A stretch of DNA of 64,000 bases. Source: JBBRNH01 sp038230415. GTDB lineage: Bacteria > Bacteroidota > Bacteroidia > Cytophagales > Spirosomataceae. The position numbers and the translations under genes were made by a program. The stretch spans positions 10,946-74,945 of the forward strand of contig JBBRNH010000017.1 in assembly GCA_038230415.1 (NCBI GenBank). The letters run 5' to 3'. Below the pieces are notes generated by a model that did no database searches, was not told the origin of the DNA, and saw only the letters and a program-made list of their open reading frames with translations. This document shows, piece after piece, positions 33,359 through 42,043 of this stretch (positions are counted from its first letter, which is position 1; the number at the start of each line of letters is the position of its first letter).

Positions 33359-33517
33359 TCTATTGTTTTTAATCGTGTACGTTTTCGTTGAAATATAGCT
33401 AAAAAACTGATATTCTCGTTCGCTCACTACGAGGTACGGTATATGAAAATAATTGCGGCCCGCAGCCGTCCTCACCCAGAGAACAGCTACGGGCCACAAC
33501 CGTTTTACCCCCAACTA

Positions 33518-36382
33518 TCACTCTTCCCCTTTCTTTCCGGTTTCTATGCCCGTTGGTTTGCTGGCAACGGGCATTTCCGGCTCGGCTAAGTGGTTCCAGT
33601 TGATGAGCGTATTCCAGACCATCGGCGCGTCGTGGTGGTTCAGAAAACGGTGCAGCGGGTCAAACGTAAAAGCAATCACCCGACCCGCACCCACCGGCAC
33701 GTTAAACACCGCCCCGTGACCGATGATGGCCTGCTCGTTTCTGACCATGCCCGACAGCACATACGGCTCTTCTTTCCTGGGGTTTTTTACCTCCGGCTCC
33801 TTCACCATTTTCTTGTCGGGCATCCCCATAATCAGCCCTTTGTATTCTTCTTCATCTTTTTGCGGTTTGGTGCCGTATTGCAGCAACAGCATGGAGCGGT
33901 TGTATTTAGCGGCCTGCAACAAGGGCGAGTTACCCTTGAAAATCGGGAACGTTTCGGGGAAACCATACAGCACCGGGCTGTTCGACCGGGCCTTCGCCAT
34001 CACCACCGAACCGGGGTGAAACAGCCCCGCCCCGGCTGCGGTGGTGTTGGTGCGGAGGGCGCGGGTGATACCGGCCTCGGCCACGAGCATTGACGAATTA
34101 TCGAGCGCAACGATTACGCCACCCGCTTCGGCAAAGGTTTTCAGGTTGTTGATACCATCGAAACCGGGGCCGCCGGTCATGTCGGGCGTTGAATCGGGCG
34201 AGCCGTGGGCGGCAAATTCCGGGGTTTTCGTGAACGGCATCGGGCTGTATTTTTTGTCTATCTCGTGGATAAAATCAGCCGCCGTGCCGCCCATGCGCGG
34301 CACCAACACCACATCGAACCGTTTGCGGAGGTCGCCCGCTTTCAGATCGTCTTTGTCAATGCTGGTGTAGGGAATGCCGCGTTGCTCAAACGTGTACCGC
34401 GCCCAGCCCTCATCTTGTGTGCTGTACCAACTGTGGTAAATTGCCACGCGGGGCAGCGTCACCTCGTGCTGCTTCATGGTCGGCGCGGTTGTGGTTGGCA
34501 GCGTGGCCGAAGCCCGCAAATCCAGCCCAAACTGCGTCGTGAGTTTTTTGGCCTGGTCAGCCGTTAAACCACTGAACACCACCGCCCCGGCAGCCATCGT
34601 GTCTTTTGCCAGAATCACTTTTTCGTCCATCACCATTGCTTTGGCCGTTTTGCTCTGGGCTTTGGCCCAATAAAGCGCGGGCAGCAGGGTGTTCTGGCCT
34701 TTGTAGTTCAGGATGTAGTTGGTGCCATCGCCCGCCAGACTGCCACTATACTGCACATCGGCAGCGAGCATTTTGAGGTCAGAAGCCACGTATTTCACCG
34801 AGTCCTGCGCCTTCACGTCCACGCCGTAGAGGTAGCCGAGTGTCCAGGCAATATCATCGTAGGGCGGGAATTTGGCTTCTTTCGGGTAATTCTGTTTGGT
34901 GAGCAAACTCACCGCCAGGTTCCGGTACGGCTGGTTGAGCAGCACCACGTAATCGCCCGCGTTTTTGCCGGTTTCGGCTTTATGCACCTCAATAGCCTGC
35001 GCCCGTAGCTGATTCACGAGGTAAGCCGCCATGGCCGGGTCGCGTTGCTCTTTGCCAATCACAAAGGCGCGGGGCGTTTCGTCGGTGCCTTTGCGGATGC
35101 TGTTTAGTCCTTTTTGGTAAAAATTTTTGATGAGCAACCGGCTGTTGGTGGCCCCGTAACTCAGCGAAGCCAGCACCCCCGATTCCATGTAGTTGATGTT
35201 GTTTCGGTACGACCAATACACCTTTTCGGTGGGTGGCACGGGCCGATACCATTCTTTGCTCGTGGCGGGGTCGCCGGCGTATTTCTGCTCGGCCAGGTCG
35301 CGCATATACGTGCTGGCCCCGGCGTTGCCGAAGGTCTCATAAAACCGCCCCGTTGAGTTGTGGTTGTTCGAAATCCAGAGGCCGTAACCCGGATACCACC
35401 CATCATAAAATGCCCACGTAAACACGCCGGGCAGTCCCTGTGCAGCCAGCGTCGTGATGTCGTGGTGGGCCATTGTCTGCCATTCGCCAATCGTAATCGG
35501 GTCAATGGTTTCGTTGTAGGGGCCGGTGCCGGTCGAGATATACAGCAGCGGCACGGATTCGTGCAGGTCAAGCGAGACCACCGGGTGCCAGTCGTAGTAG
35601 GCTTTCATCATCCCTCTCGTGATCGCCTGCGACATTTGTAGCCCGTCGCGGTTGTTGTCGTGGTAGGTGTATTTGCCCCAATACGGCACACTCGGAAAGC
35701 CATCGGCAAACTCCTTGCGGTCTTTCGAGTAGCGGTAATACCAGTCCACCTGCTTGTCCCAGCCATCGGGTTCAGAGACGGGGTTGATAATCACGATGAT
35801 GTTGTCGCGGATGGTTTTGATGTCGGGGTTTTGGCTCGTTGCCAGCCGGTAAGCCAATTCCATCAGCATTTCGGGCGATCCCATTTCGGGCGAGTGCATC
35901 CCGCCGTTGAGGTAATAAACGAGTTTGGTATCGCCCAGAATCTTCTCTAAATCAGCCGGGTTCACCTGGCGCGGGTCGGCCAGCAGGGCGAGTTGTTTTT
36001 TGTAGTGGTCGAGCCGTTTCTGCGCGTCGGCACTGGCAATAATTACGAGGTTCATCGGGCGGCCTTCTTCGCTTGTGCCAAGCAGTTCCATCGTCACGTT
36101 GGGTGAGGTATCGGCGAGTTTTTTGAAGTAGCCGAAAATGTCGGGCGTGTGGTGCAGAATGCCGGGCGTACCGATAATCTGCCCGAAATGCTTCCGGGGC
36201 GAGGGTACGGTCGGGTCGTCGGGTAGGTCAAGCACCGACGCGGGCAAAAAACGCGGGTCGGTGGTGTATTCCCTGATTTTCTGGTTGTAGGTTTCGTCAA
36301 CCGATTGCGCCCGGAGCGATAGACTCGCGCAACAAACAGTAAGAATAATGGCGAAAACACGAAGTAGCGGATGTAATAGCAT
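33518..36382 (-). CDS. M14 family zinc carboxypeptidase
   Basis: This 954-residue secreted peptidase has a signal peptide ending near SLRAQ. The M14 catalytic domain covers about residues 70-400, with zinc ligands H163 and E166 in NGGMHSPEMGSPEML and H274 in SLDLHESVPLL; the catalytic Glu is probably in STGRFYETFGN. A long C-terminal region (about 550 residues) includes glutamine-amidotransferase-like strands (VALDNSSMLVAEAG, GAGRVIAFTFDPLHRF). This large form, exported but without a T9SS tail, is common in Cytophagales. The gene borders the restriction-modification island on its right-hand side. Confidence 0.9.
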   Translation of the reverse strand: MLLHPLLRVFAIILTVCCASLSLRAQSVDETYNQKIREYTTDPRFLPASVLDLPDDPTVPSPRKHFGQIIGTPGILHHTPDIFGYFKKLADTSPNVTMELLGTSEEGRPMNLVIIASADAQKRLDHYKKQLALLADPRQVNPADLEKILGDTKLVYYLNGGMHSPEMGSPEMLMELAYRLATSQNPDIKTIRDNIIVIINPVSEPDGWDKQVDWYYRYSKDRKEFADGFPSVPYWGKYTYHDNNRDGLQMSQAITRGMMKAYYDWHPVVSLDLHESVPLLYISTGTGPYNETIDPITIGEWQTMAHHDITTLAAQGLPGVFTWAFYDGWYPGYGLWISNNHNSTGRFYETFGNAGASTYMRDLAEQKYAGDPATSKEWYRPVPPTEKVYWSYRNNINYMESGVLASLSYGATNSRLLIKNFYQKGLNSIRKGTDETPRAFVIGKEQRDPAMAAYLVNQLRAQAIEVHKAETGKNAGDYVVLLNQPYRNLAVSLLTKQNYPKEAKFPPYDDIAWTLGYLYGVDVKAQDSVKYVASDLKMLAADVQYSGSLAGDGTNYILNYKGQNTLLPALYWAKAQSKTAKAMVMDEKVILAKDTMAAGAVVFSGLTADQAKKLTTQFGLDLRASATLPTTTAPTMKQHEVTLPRVAIYHSWYSTQDEGWARYTFEQRGIPYTSIDKDDLKAGDLRKRFDVVLVPRMGGTAADFIHEIDKKYSPMPFTKTPEFAAHGSPDSTPDMTGGPGFDGINNLKTFAEAGGVIVALDNSSMLVAEAGITRALRTNTTAAGAGLFHPGSVVMAKARSNSPVLYGFPETFPIFKGNSPLLQAAKYNRSMLLLQYGTKPQKDEEEYKGLIMGMPDKKMVKEPEVKNPRKEEPYVLSGMVRNEQAIIGHGAVFNVPVGAGRVIAFTFDPLHRFLNHHDAPMVWNTLINWNHLAEPEMPVASKPTGIETGKKGEE

Positions 36383-36430
36383 ACGAATTGGGGTTAGAGC
36401 GATATAGTATTTGGGAAATTTAGTGAAAGA

Positions 36431-36476
36431 TAAAACAAAGAGGGAGAAACCGTATGGTTTCTCCCTCTTTGTTTTT
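36431..36476 (-). terminator. Rho-independent terminator after atpC
   Basis: A perfect 16-base stem, 36436-36451 and 36456-36471, has a 4-base loop and is followed by T-rich sequence on both strands (TTTTA on the minus side, TTTTT on the plus side). It lies 46 bases beyond the atpC stop codon and would end the atpD-atpC transcript before the M14 peptidase gene. Confidence 0.88.
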
Positions 36477-36516
36477 GGTATGAGTCAAACCGGCAGGATT
36501 GCCGGTTCTGCATTGT

Positions 36517-36762
36517 TTATGCCGCTACCGATTCGGCCAGGACCAGCACCTTGTTTCGTAATACTTCTACCACGCCCCCGTCAACCATAAACGTTTGGGA
36601 GCCAGTAGCCGAGCCGACGATAATCGGCCCTTTTGCCAGCGTACTGACCATCGGTGCGTGGTTGTTCAACACCTGAAATTGACCGTCGCTGCCCGGAAAC
36701 GTTACTGACGAGGCTTCACCGGCAAATACTTTCCGGTCGGGGGTAATGATTTCTAATTGCAT
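36517..36762 (-). CDS. atpC: ATP synthase F1 epsilon subunit, short form
   Basis: This 81-residue protein comprises only the N-terminal beta-sandwich of epsilon: MQLEIITPDRKVFAGEASSVTFPG, QVLNNHAPMVSTLAKGPI and FMVDGGVVEVLRNKVLVLAE. The usual C-terminal helical hairpin (about 50 residues, involved in inhibitory regulation) is absent, which is normal in Bacteroidota rather than a truncation. It is the second gene of the atpD-atpC pair and is followed by a strong terminator. Confidence 0.95.
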   Translation of the reverse strand: MQLEIITPDRKVFAGEASSVTFPGSDGQFQVLNNHAPMVSTLAKGPIIVGSATGSQTFMVDGGVVEVLRNKVLVLAESVAA

Positions 36763-36767
36763 AGTTC

Positions 36768-36829
36768 AGTGAAGAGTGAAGAATGAAAAATAGACCTACT
36801 TAAGACTAATTTTTACTCTTCACTCTTCA
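36768..36829. repeat. Purine-rich imperfect inverted repeat between atpD and atpC
   Basis: A GAAGAGTGAAGAATGAAAAAT-like left arm at about 36770-36791 pairs imperfectly with a pyrimidine-rich right arm at 36809-36829 across an 18-base spacer. The block fills the 82-base gap between the two ATP synthase genes. It could form a hairpin in the mRNA and affect the relative expression of beta and epsilon, or be another class of dispersed repeat. A similar purine-rich pair flanks the repeat at 55084-55307. Confidence 0.5.
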
Positions 36830-36844
36830 TTTTTCATTTTTCAC

Positions 36845-38368
36845 TTATTTCCCGGCTTCTTTCATCAGTTTCTCACCCTTCGCAACGGCATCGTCAATGG
36901 TGCCGACGAGGTTAAAGGCGGCTTCGGGCAGGTAATCGTAGTGACCGTCAATGATGGCGTTGAAACCTTTGATGGTGTCTTCGATAGGAACCAGTACGCC
37001 GGCCAAACCCGTAAACTGCTCGGCCACAAAGAATGGCTGCGACAAAAAACGCTGCACCCGGCGGGCGCGGGCCACCACCAAACGGTCTTCTTCTGAGAGT
37101 TCTTCCAGGCCCAGAATGGCAATAATGTCCTGCAATTCTTTGTAGCGTTGCAGAATCAGTTTCACCCGTTGGGCCGTGTTGTAATGCTCATCGCCGAGGA
37201 CTTCGGCACTCAAAATCCGGGATGTAGAATCGAGCGGGTCAACGGCGGGGTAGATGCCCAACTCGGCAATTTTCCGGCTCAGGTTCGTGGTGGCATCCAG
37301 GTGGGCAAAGGTCGTTGATGGCGCTGGGTCGGTCAGGTCGTCGGCAGGTACATAAACGGCTTGTACCGAGGTGATTGACCCACGCTTGGTTGACGTAATC
37401 CGCTCCTGCATAACGCCCATCTCGGTTGCCAGTGTGGGTTGGTATCCCACCGCCGATGGCATCCGGCCCAGCAGTGCCGATACTTCGGAACCCGCCTGCG
37501 TAAACCGGAAGATGTTGTCAATAAAGAACAGGATGTCGCGGCCCTGACCGCTGCCATCACCATCGCGGAAACCCTCGGCAACGGTTAACCCCGACAGAGC
37601 CACCCGCGCCCGTGCGCCGGGTGGTTCGTTCATCTGACCGAAGACGAGCGTCGCTTTTGACTTTTCCATCTCGGCCAGGTCAACTTTGGTTAGGTCCCAA
37701 CCGCCTTCTTCCATCGAGTGCTTAAACTCGTCACCGTATTTGATAATGTCAGACTCGATAAACTCGCGCAACAGGTCGTTGCCTTCGCGGGTACGCTCAC
37801 CCACCCCGGCAAACACCGACAGGCCCGAATAGGCTTTGGCAATGTTATTGACGAGTTCCATGATGAGTACGGTTTTGCCAACACCGGCCCCGCCGAACAA
37901 ACCAATTTTGCCCCCTTTCACGTAAGGCGCGAGCAGGTCAATCACTTTGATACCCGTAAAGAGGATTTCGGTTGAGTTGGCGAGGTCTTCAAACCGGGGG
38001 GCTGCCCGGTGAATAGACATTCCGCCATCGCTTTTGGGTTGCTCGATACCGTCAATGGCATCGCCGACTACGTTAAACAGCCGCCCCAGAATACCGTCGC
38101 CGGTGGGCATCGTAATCTGACTGCCGGTGGCTTTTACGGCCATGCCGCGTTGAAGTCCTTCGGTCGAGTCCATAGCAATGGCCCGAACGCGGTCTTCGCC
38201 GAGGTGCTGCTGACATTCAAGCACCACGCGCTGACCGTTGGCCTTCGTAATTTCGAGCGCATCCAAGATAGCGGGTAGGCCACCGGCTTCGCCCGCAAAA
38301 CTAACGTCAACCACCGGCCCGATCACCTGCGTAATTTTACCCGTACTGACTGCAGCTTCCGTAATCAT
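36845..38368 (-). CDS. atpD: ATP synthase F1 beta subunit
   Basis: This 507-residue catalytic subunit has the Walker A GGAGVGKTVLIMELVNNIAK, FAGVGERTREGNDLL, Walker B region DILFFIDNIFRFTQAGSEVSALLGRMPSAVGYQPTL and the ALSGLTVAEGFRD segment. It is slightly longer than E. coli AtpD (460) as is usual in Bacteroidota. It forms a two-gene operon with atpC, separate from the F0 and alpha/gamma/delta genes. A TAATTTTG candidate promoter element lies about 50 bases upstream of the start. Confidence 0.98.
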   Translation of the reverse strand: MITEAAVSTGKITQVIGPVVDVSFAGEAGGLPAILDALEITKANGQRVVLECQQHLGEDRVRAIAMDSTEGLQRGMAVKATGSQITMPTGDGILGRLFNVVGDAIDGIEQPKSDGGMSIHRAAPRFEDLANSTEILFTGIKVIDLLAPYVKGGKIGLFGGAGVGKTVLIMELVNNIAKAYSGLSVFAGVGERTREGNDLLREFIESDIIKYGDEFKHSMEEGGWDLTKVDLAEMEKSKATLVFGQMNEPPGARARVALSGLTVAEGFRDGDGSGQGRDILFFIDNIFRFTQAGSEVSALLGRMPSAVGYQPTLATEMGVMQERITSTKRGSITSVQAVYVPADDLTDPAPSTTFAHLDATTNLSRKIAELGIYPAVDPLDSTSRILSAEVLGDEHYNTAQRVKLILQRYKELQDIIAILGLEELSEEDRLVVARARRVQRFLSQPFFVAEQFTGLAGVLVPIEDTIKGFNAIIDGHYDYLPEAAFNLVGTIDDAVAKGEKLMKEAGK

Positions 38369-38417
38369 TTGTGTATGAGGTATCTTAAAAAAAGTAAGTC
38401 TCTGCTATTTCAGGGCG

Positions 38418-38425
38418 CAAAATTA
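38418..38425 (-). promoter_or_regulatory. Candidate -7 element for atpD
   Basis: TAATTTTG on the minus strand matches the Bacteroidota -7 consensus TAnnTTTG exactly and lies 50 bases before the atpD start codon. TTTG tetramers occur upstream at spacings of 14 and 26 bases, neither ideal for a -33 element. The assignment is plausible but unproven. Confidence 0.35.
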
Positions 38426-38642
38426 GGATAAAAATCGTGCAAAACCTTGACCAAATTTGCATTTGCCTTATGTCATTGACCCGTAACCGGGCATTCGCTG
38501 GTTGGTAAGTCGTTGTCTGTCTTGGTCTTAGTAGACCACCAATGGCGTTACTGTTGATCTCGTCAGACTAAATCGGCAATGACTGCGGCTGTTCGTTTTT
38601 TGTACAAAAATCAGATGGGGTGTTTTCTGGCTGCCCGTTTTA

Positions 38643-40019
38643 TCAGTTCAAACTGTTCTGAATCAGTTGCCGGATGGCGGGCGTTCCGGGCCGGGGTGCA
38701 GTGGCCGACAACACGCGCCCGTCTTTCCCGATGAGCATATAATGCGGAACAGTGCCTATTTTGAATCGGTTGGCAAGAACTGACTTCTTGCCACCGGGCA
38801 GCAGATAACTGGTTTGGGCGTTCAGGCCAATCTGGTTTACTGCCCGTTCCCACGCGCCGGGGTTGGCATCGAGCGAGATGTACACAAACCGAATGCCCTT
38901 AGCTTCGTAGTCGGCCCGCAACGCTTTTGAGGCCGCCATTTCTTCGCGGCACGGCCCGCACCAACTGGCCCAAAAATCAACGTAGGTCAGCGGGGCGTTG
39001 GCCGAAATAGTACTAAACGGCACCGATTGCCCGGTTGTGGTGAGCAGGTGTCCATCGGCTACGTTCACGTTTTGTAATGAGGTGGCTTTGCCGATATATG
39101 CCTTGTATGATTCCGTTTGGCAATCGGTATTGTAGCGGTTCAGGCAGGTGGCAAACTCGGCTTTGGTGGGTATTAACGACTCCCCTTCTATGCCCATCAC
39201 GATAAGCTTGGTCAGCATAAAATCACGGGTGCGGCCCTTGAAATTGGTCATAGTTGCGTCGTAGCGTTGAGTTAGTGTTGGGTTGGCAGTAGTGCCATTG
39301 GCAACGATCTCAGAAAACCAATAGGCTGCCCGCTGGTAGTGGGGGATGTGCAGGGCCGAATCGTTACTAAACTCGCTTGCCAATAGTATGAGTTTCCGGG
39401 TGTCGGCGGGTGCGCGTTTTTTGGGATTGCTCATAATCAGCATCCGCAGCCGGTCGTACTGAAAGGCCCATGTCCATAGCTGAACAAACCGGGGGCTCAA
39501 GGCATAGCGGGCAGTGTAATCGTGCAGAAATTTCAGATTAGCCTGGTGGAGTGTGTTGGCGCGTTTCTCCCGGCTGGCAAGGTCATTTATCTGCCACACG
39601 CCATCACTGCCGAAAGCCGCAGATGGTTGGATCGGTGCTACCGCTTTTCGCCAGGCGACGTGAAAATTCAGTTCCCGGTCTCGCTGGTCATTGCCAGACT
39701 TTAGCAACCAGAATTTCTTTGTTTCGTCGCGCACAAATCGTAAATTCCTCGGGCCATCAATCAGGTAGAAAACGTCGGTCTTCCCATCGCTGTCACGCAC
39801 AACCGTGTTGGCTTCGATCTGATTGGTCCCTTTGCCAAGAAAGTTAGCCGAACTATTATCCAACGGATCAACCACCATCAGATACAGCGGGGTTTTGGCC
39901 GGAGCATCCACAAAAACCGCAACAGAATCGGGCGGGGTGGGTTGGGCCAATGCGGGTAATAAGGCTGATGACCACAGTAGTACAGCCAACAGGAGAGCGG
40001 GTAAGATGCGGGATGTCAT
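38643..40019 (-). CDS. TlpA-like exported thioredoxin-family protein
   Basis: This 458-residue protein has a signal peptide (ALLLAVLLWSSALLPALAQ), a long N-terminal region without a recognised domain, and a C-terminal TlpA/ResA-type thioredoxin domain. The redox motif is YVDFWASWCGPCREEMAAS, with Cys at 354 and 357, followed by RFVYISLDANPGAWERAV and the cis-Pro segment KIGTVPHYMLIGKDGRVL. It probably reduces or isomerises disulfides in the periplasm. Similar two-part proteins are numerous in Bacteroidota. No cytochrome-maturation genes are nearby. Confidence 0.9.
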   Translation of the reverse strand: MTSRILPALLLAVLLWSSALLPALAQPTPPDSVAVFVDAPAKTPLYLMVVDPLDNSSANFLGKGTNQIEANTVVRDSDGKTDVFYLIDGPRNLRFVRDETKKFWLLKSGNDQRDRELNFHVAWRKAVAPIQPSAAFGSDGVWQINDLASREKRANTLHQANLKFLHDYTARYALSPRFVQLWTWAFQYDRLRMLIMSNPKKRAPADTRKLILLASEFSNDSALHIPHYQRAAYWFSEIVANGTTANPTLTQRYDATMTNFKGRTRDFMLTKLIVMGIEGESLIPTKAEFATCLNRYNTDCQTESYKAYIGKATSLQNVNVADGHLLTTTGQSVPFSTISANAPLTYVDFWASWCGPCREEMAASKALRADYEAKGIRFVYISLDANPGAWERAVNQIGLNAQTSYLLPGGKKSVLANRFKIGTVPHYMLIGKDGRVLSATAPRPGTPAIRQLIQNSLN

Positions 40020-40173
40020 TTGCAGAGGGGTTTGCCGGATAACGAAAGTGCGCCCAGAATCGTCTGATTATCAGGCAAATTCTGGATAAGACAACCGCCA
40101 ATTTTCGGGATTTCACGAACGGAATCGGTCTTATGTAGTTGTAGGGAAGAACTCACTCAACACAACTCACTAA

Positions 40174-41682
40174 ATGCTCCACCAACGCGCCAGCGGGCTG
40201 CTACTCCACATTACGTCACTCCCATCTATGCACGGCATTGGTGATTTGGGGCCGGAAGCGTATCATTTTGCCGATTTTCTGGCCGCATCGGGCCAAACCT
40301 ACTGGCAGATTCTGCCGCTTACGCCCGTTGACCCCGGCGCGGGATTTTCGCCATACAGCAGCCCGTCGGCCTTTGCCGGAAACCCGTTGCTGATTAGTCT
40401 GGAGACGTTGGCCGATGAGGGTCTGCTGCCCGCCGATGTGGTTGAGCAGGCCCGCCAGCCCGACGGCCACCGGGCCGATTTCTGGACGGTCTGGAACCTG
40501 AAATGGCCGTTGCTGAACCGCGCTGCCGAAGCTTTCCGGCGCGAAGCCAGCCCAATTCAACGCGCCGATTACGAAGACTTCACCATCAAAAATCAGCATT
40601 GGCTCAACGACTACGCGCTCTTTACGGCCCTGCAACAAGATACCGGAGTGTATACCTGGGTGCAGTGGCCCGCCGAGTTAGTACAACGCCAGCCCGACGC
40701 GCTGGGCCGCGAGATTGACCGGCTGCGCGATGCCGTCGAAACCATCCGGGTGCTTCAATATCTGTTTTACCGGCAATGGCAGGCGTTGGTCAATTACTGT
40801 TTTGCCCGCAAGATTCATTTCATTGGCGACATCCCGATTTATGTGCAGTATAACAGTGCCGATGTCTGGTCGTTTCAGCAGCTATTCAAGTTAGACAAAC
40901 AGGGCTTGCCGACCCACGTGGCCGGTTCTCCGCCCGACTATTTCAGTGCCGACGGCCAACGCTGGGGTAACCCCGTGTATGACTGGCCCCGGCACGAAGA
41001 AACCGATTTTCAGTGGTGGGCGCGTCGGCTCCGGCATCAGATGGCCTTATACAGCCTCACCCGGCTCGATCATTTTCTGGGTTTTGCCGAGTACTGGGAA
41101 ATTCCGGCCCACGAACCAACCGCCCGGCAGGGGCAGTGGCAGGTGGCCCCGGTCGAACAGTTTATGCGGGCCATGTACCGGCAGTTTGTGCAATTGCCCA
41201 TCATTGCCGAAGACCTCGGAGCCAAAGCCGCCGAAGTACAGCCGGTTTTGGCTCACTACGGTATTCCGGGAATGCGAGTGGCGCAGTTTGGGTTTGGCCC
41301 AGACCTGCCCACCTCGGCTCATATTCCCCATAATTACGCCGAGAATGTGGTGGCTTACACCGGAACCCACGATAATAACACAACGCGGGGCTGGTTTAGG
41401 GGCTTAAACGAGCGTGACCATAGCCGGTTGGCTGCGTATATGGGAACAAACCCCAATGATGAAACCGTGACCGAGCATCTTATCCGAATGACAGTACAGT
41501 CTGTGGCGCGACTGACAATCTTGCCCGTTCAGGACATTCTGAACGCAGATGAAACCCACCGCATGAACACGCCCGGTGGTTCGGGTGCCGACTGGACATG
41601 GCGGCTTTTGTCGGCTCAACTCACCGCCGATGCAGCGGAAAAACTCCGGTCTTTAACCATGATGACTGGCAGAATTGCCTGA
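40174..41682 (+). CDS. malQ: 4-alpha-glucanotransferase
   Basis: This 502-residue GH77 amylomaltase transfers alpha-1,4-glucan segments in maltodextrin and glycogen metabolism. Motifs are SLPSMHGIGDLGPEAYHFADFL at the N-terminus, PIYVQYNSADVW, YSLTRLDHFLGFAEYWEIP (catalytic Asp region), LPIIAEDLGAKAAEV (acid/base Glu) and VVAYTGTHDNNTTRGWF. Length matches the bacterial type. No other glycogen genes are adjacent. It is followed by a 361-base gap before the giant surface-protein gene. Confidence 0.96.
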   Translation: MLHQRASGLLLHITSLPSMHGIGDLGPEAYHFADFLAASGQTYWQILPLTPVDPGAGFSPYSSPSAFAGNPLLISLETLADEGLLPADVVEQARQPDGHRADFWTVWNLKWPLLNRAAEAFRREASPIQRADYEDFTIKNQHWLNDYALFTALQQDTGVYTWVQWPAELVQRQPDALGREIDRLRDAVETIRVLQYLFYRQWQALVNYCFARKIHFIGDIPIYVQYNSADVWSFQQLFKLDKQGLPTHVAGSPPDYFSADGQRWGNPVYDWPRHEETDFQWWARRLRHQMALYSLTRLDHFLGFAEYWEIPAHEPTARQGQWQVAPVEQFMRAMYRQFVQLPIIAEDLGAKAAEVQPVLAHYGIPGMRVAQFGFGPDLPTSAHIPHNYAENVVAYTGTHDNNTTRGWFRGLNERDHSRLAAYMGTNPNDETVTEHLIRMTVQSVARLTILPVQDILNADETHRMNTPGGSGADWTWRLLSAQLTADAAEKLRSLTMMTGRIA

Positions 41683-42043
41683 ATCATTTTTTTGTCAGTA
41701 ACCAACTAATCTACCACTTAATAAAAAACAACAGGGCATGTGCAGGTTCATAGTACGGTTTATTTTATGTTCGTGCCGGTTAAATGCTATTTGTAAGTTA
41801 ACCTAACCTCCTCATATTTAACCGATAAACTTCATGGATTAACAGAACTTGCACATAGTACCTCCTCTTTTAAACAGAAACTGCCCTTTTGGTTTAGGCA
41901 GTCCATTTATCGCCTTCCTGCTCGGTCATCTTCTGACCGATGAGTATCATAGTTGCACCGTCTCAGCCTCTTGACGTGCGCTTGTGACCTCCCGTTTTTA
42001 CCCAATTTCTTTTTTTCTCTTTTAACATCTTAACAGGATCAAT
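41683..42043 (+). other. Intergenic leader region upstream of the giant gene
   Basis: This 361-base region holds no gene. It contains two local hairpins: ACTGCC/GGCAGT at 41880-41902 with an 11-base loop, and a perfect TCGGTCA/TGACCGA at 41922-41940 with a 5-base loop. A longer-range 11-base inverted repeat (TGTGCAGGTTC at 41739-41749, GAACTTGCACA at 41845-41855, one mismatch) is also present. No exact TAnnTTTG promoter element was found. The hairpins could lie in a structured 5' untranslated region, but this is speculative. Confidence 0.4.

Noticed and set aside
36517..36762. atpC considered truncated because it encodes only 81 residues
   Set aside because: The short epsilon subunit without the C-terminal helices is the normal form in Bacteroidota, and the reading frame ends cleanly before a terminator.
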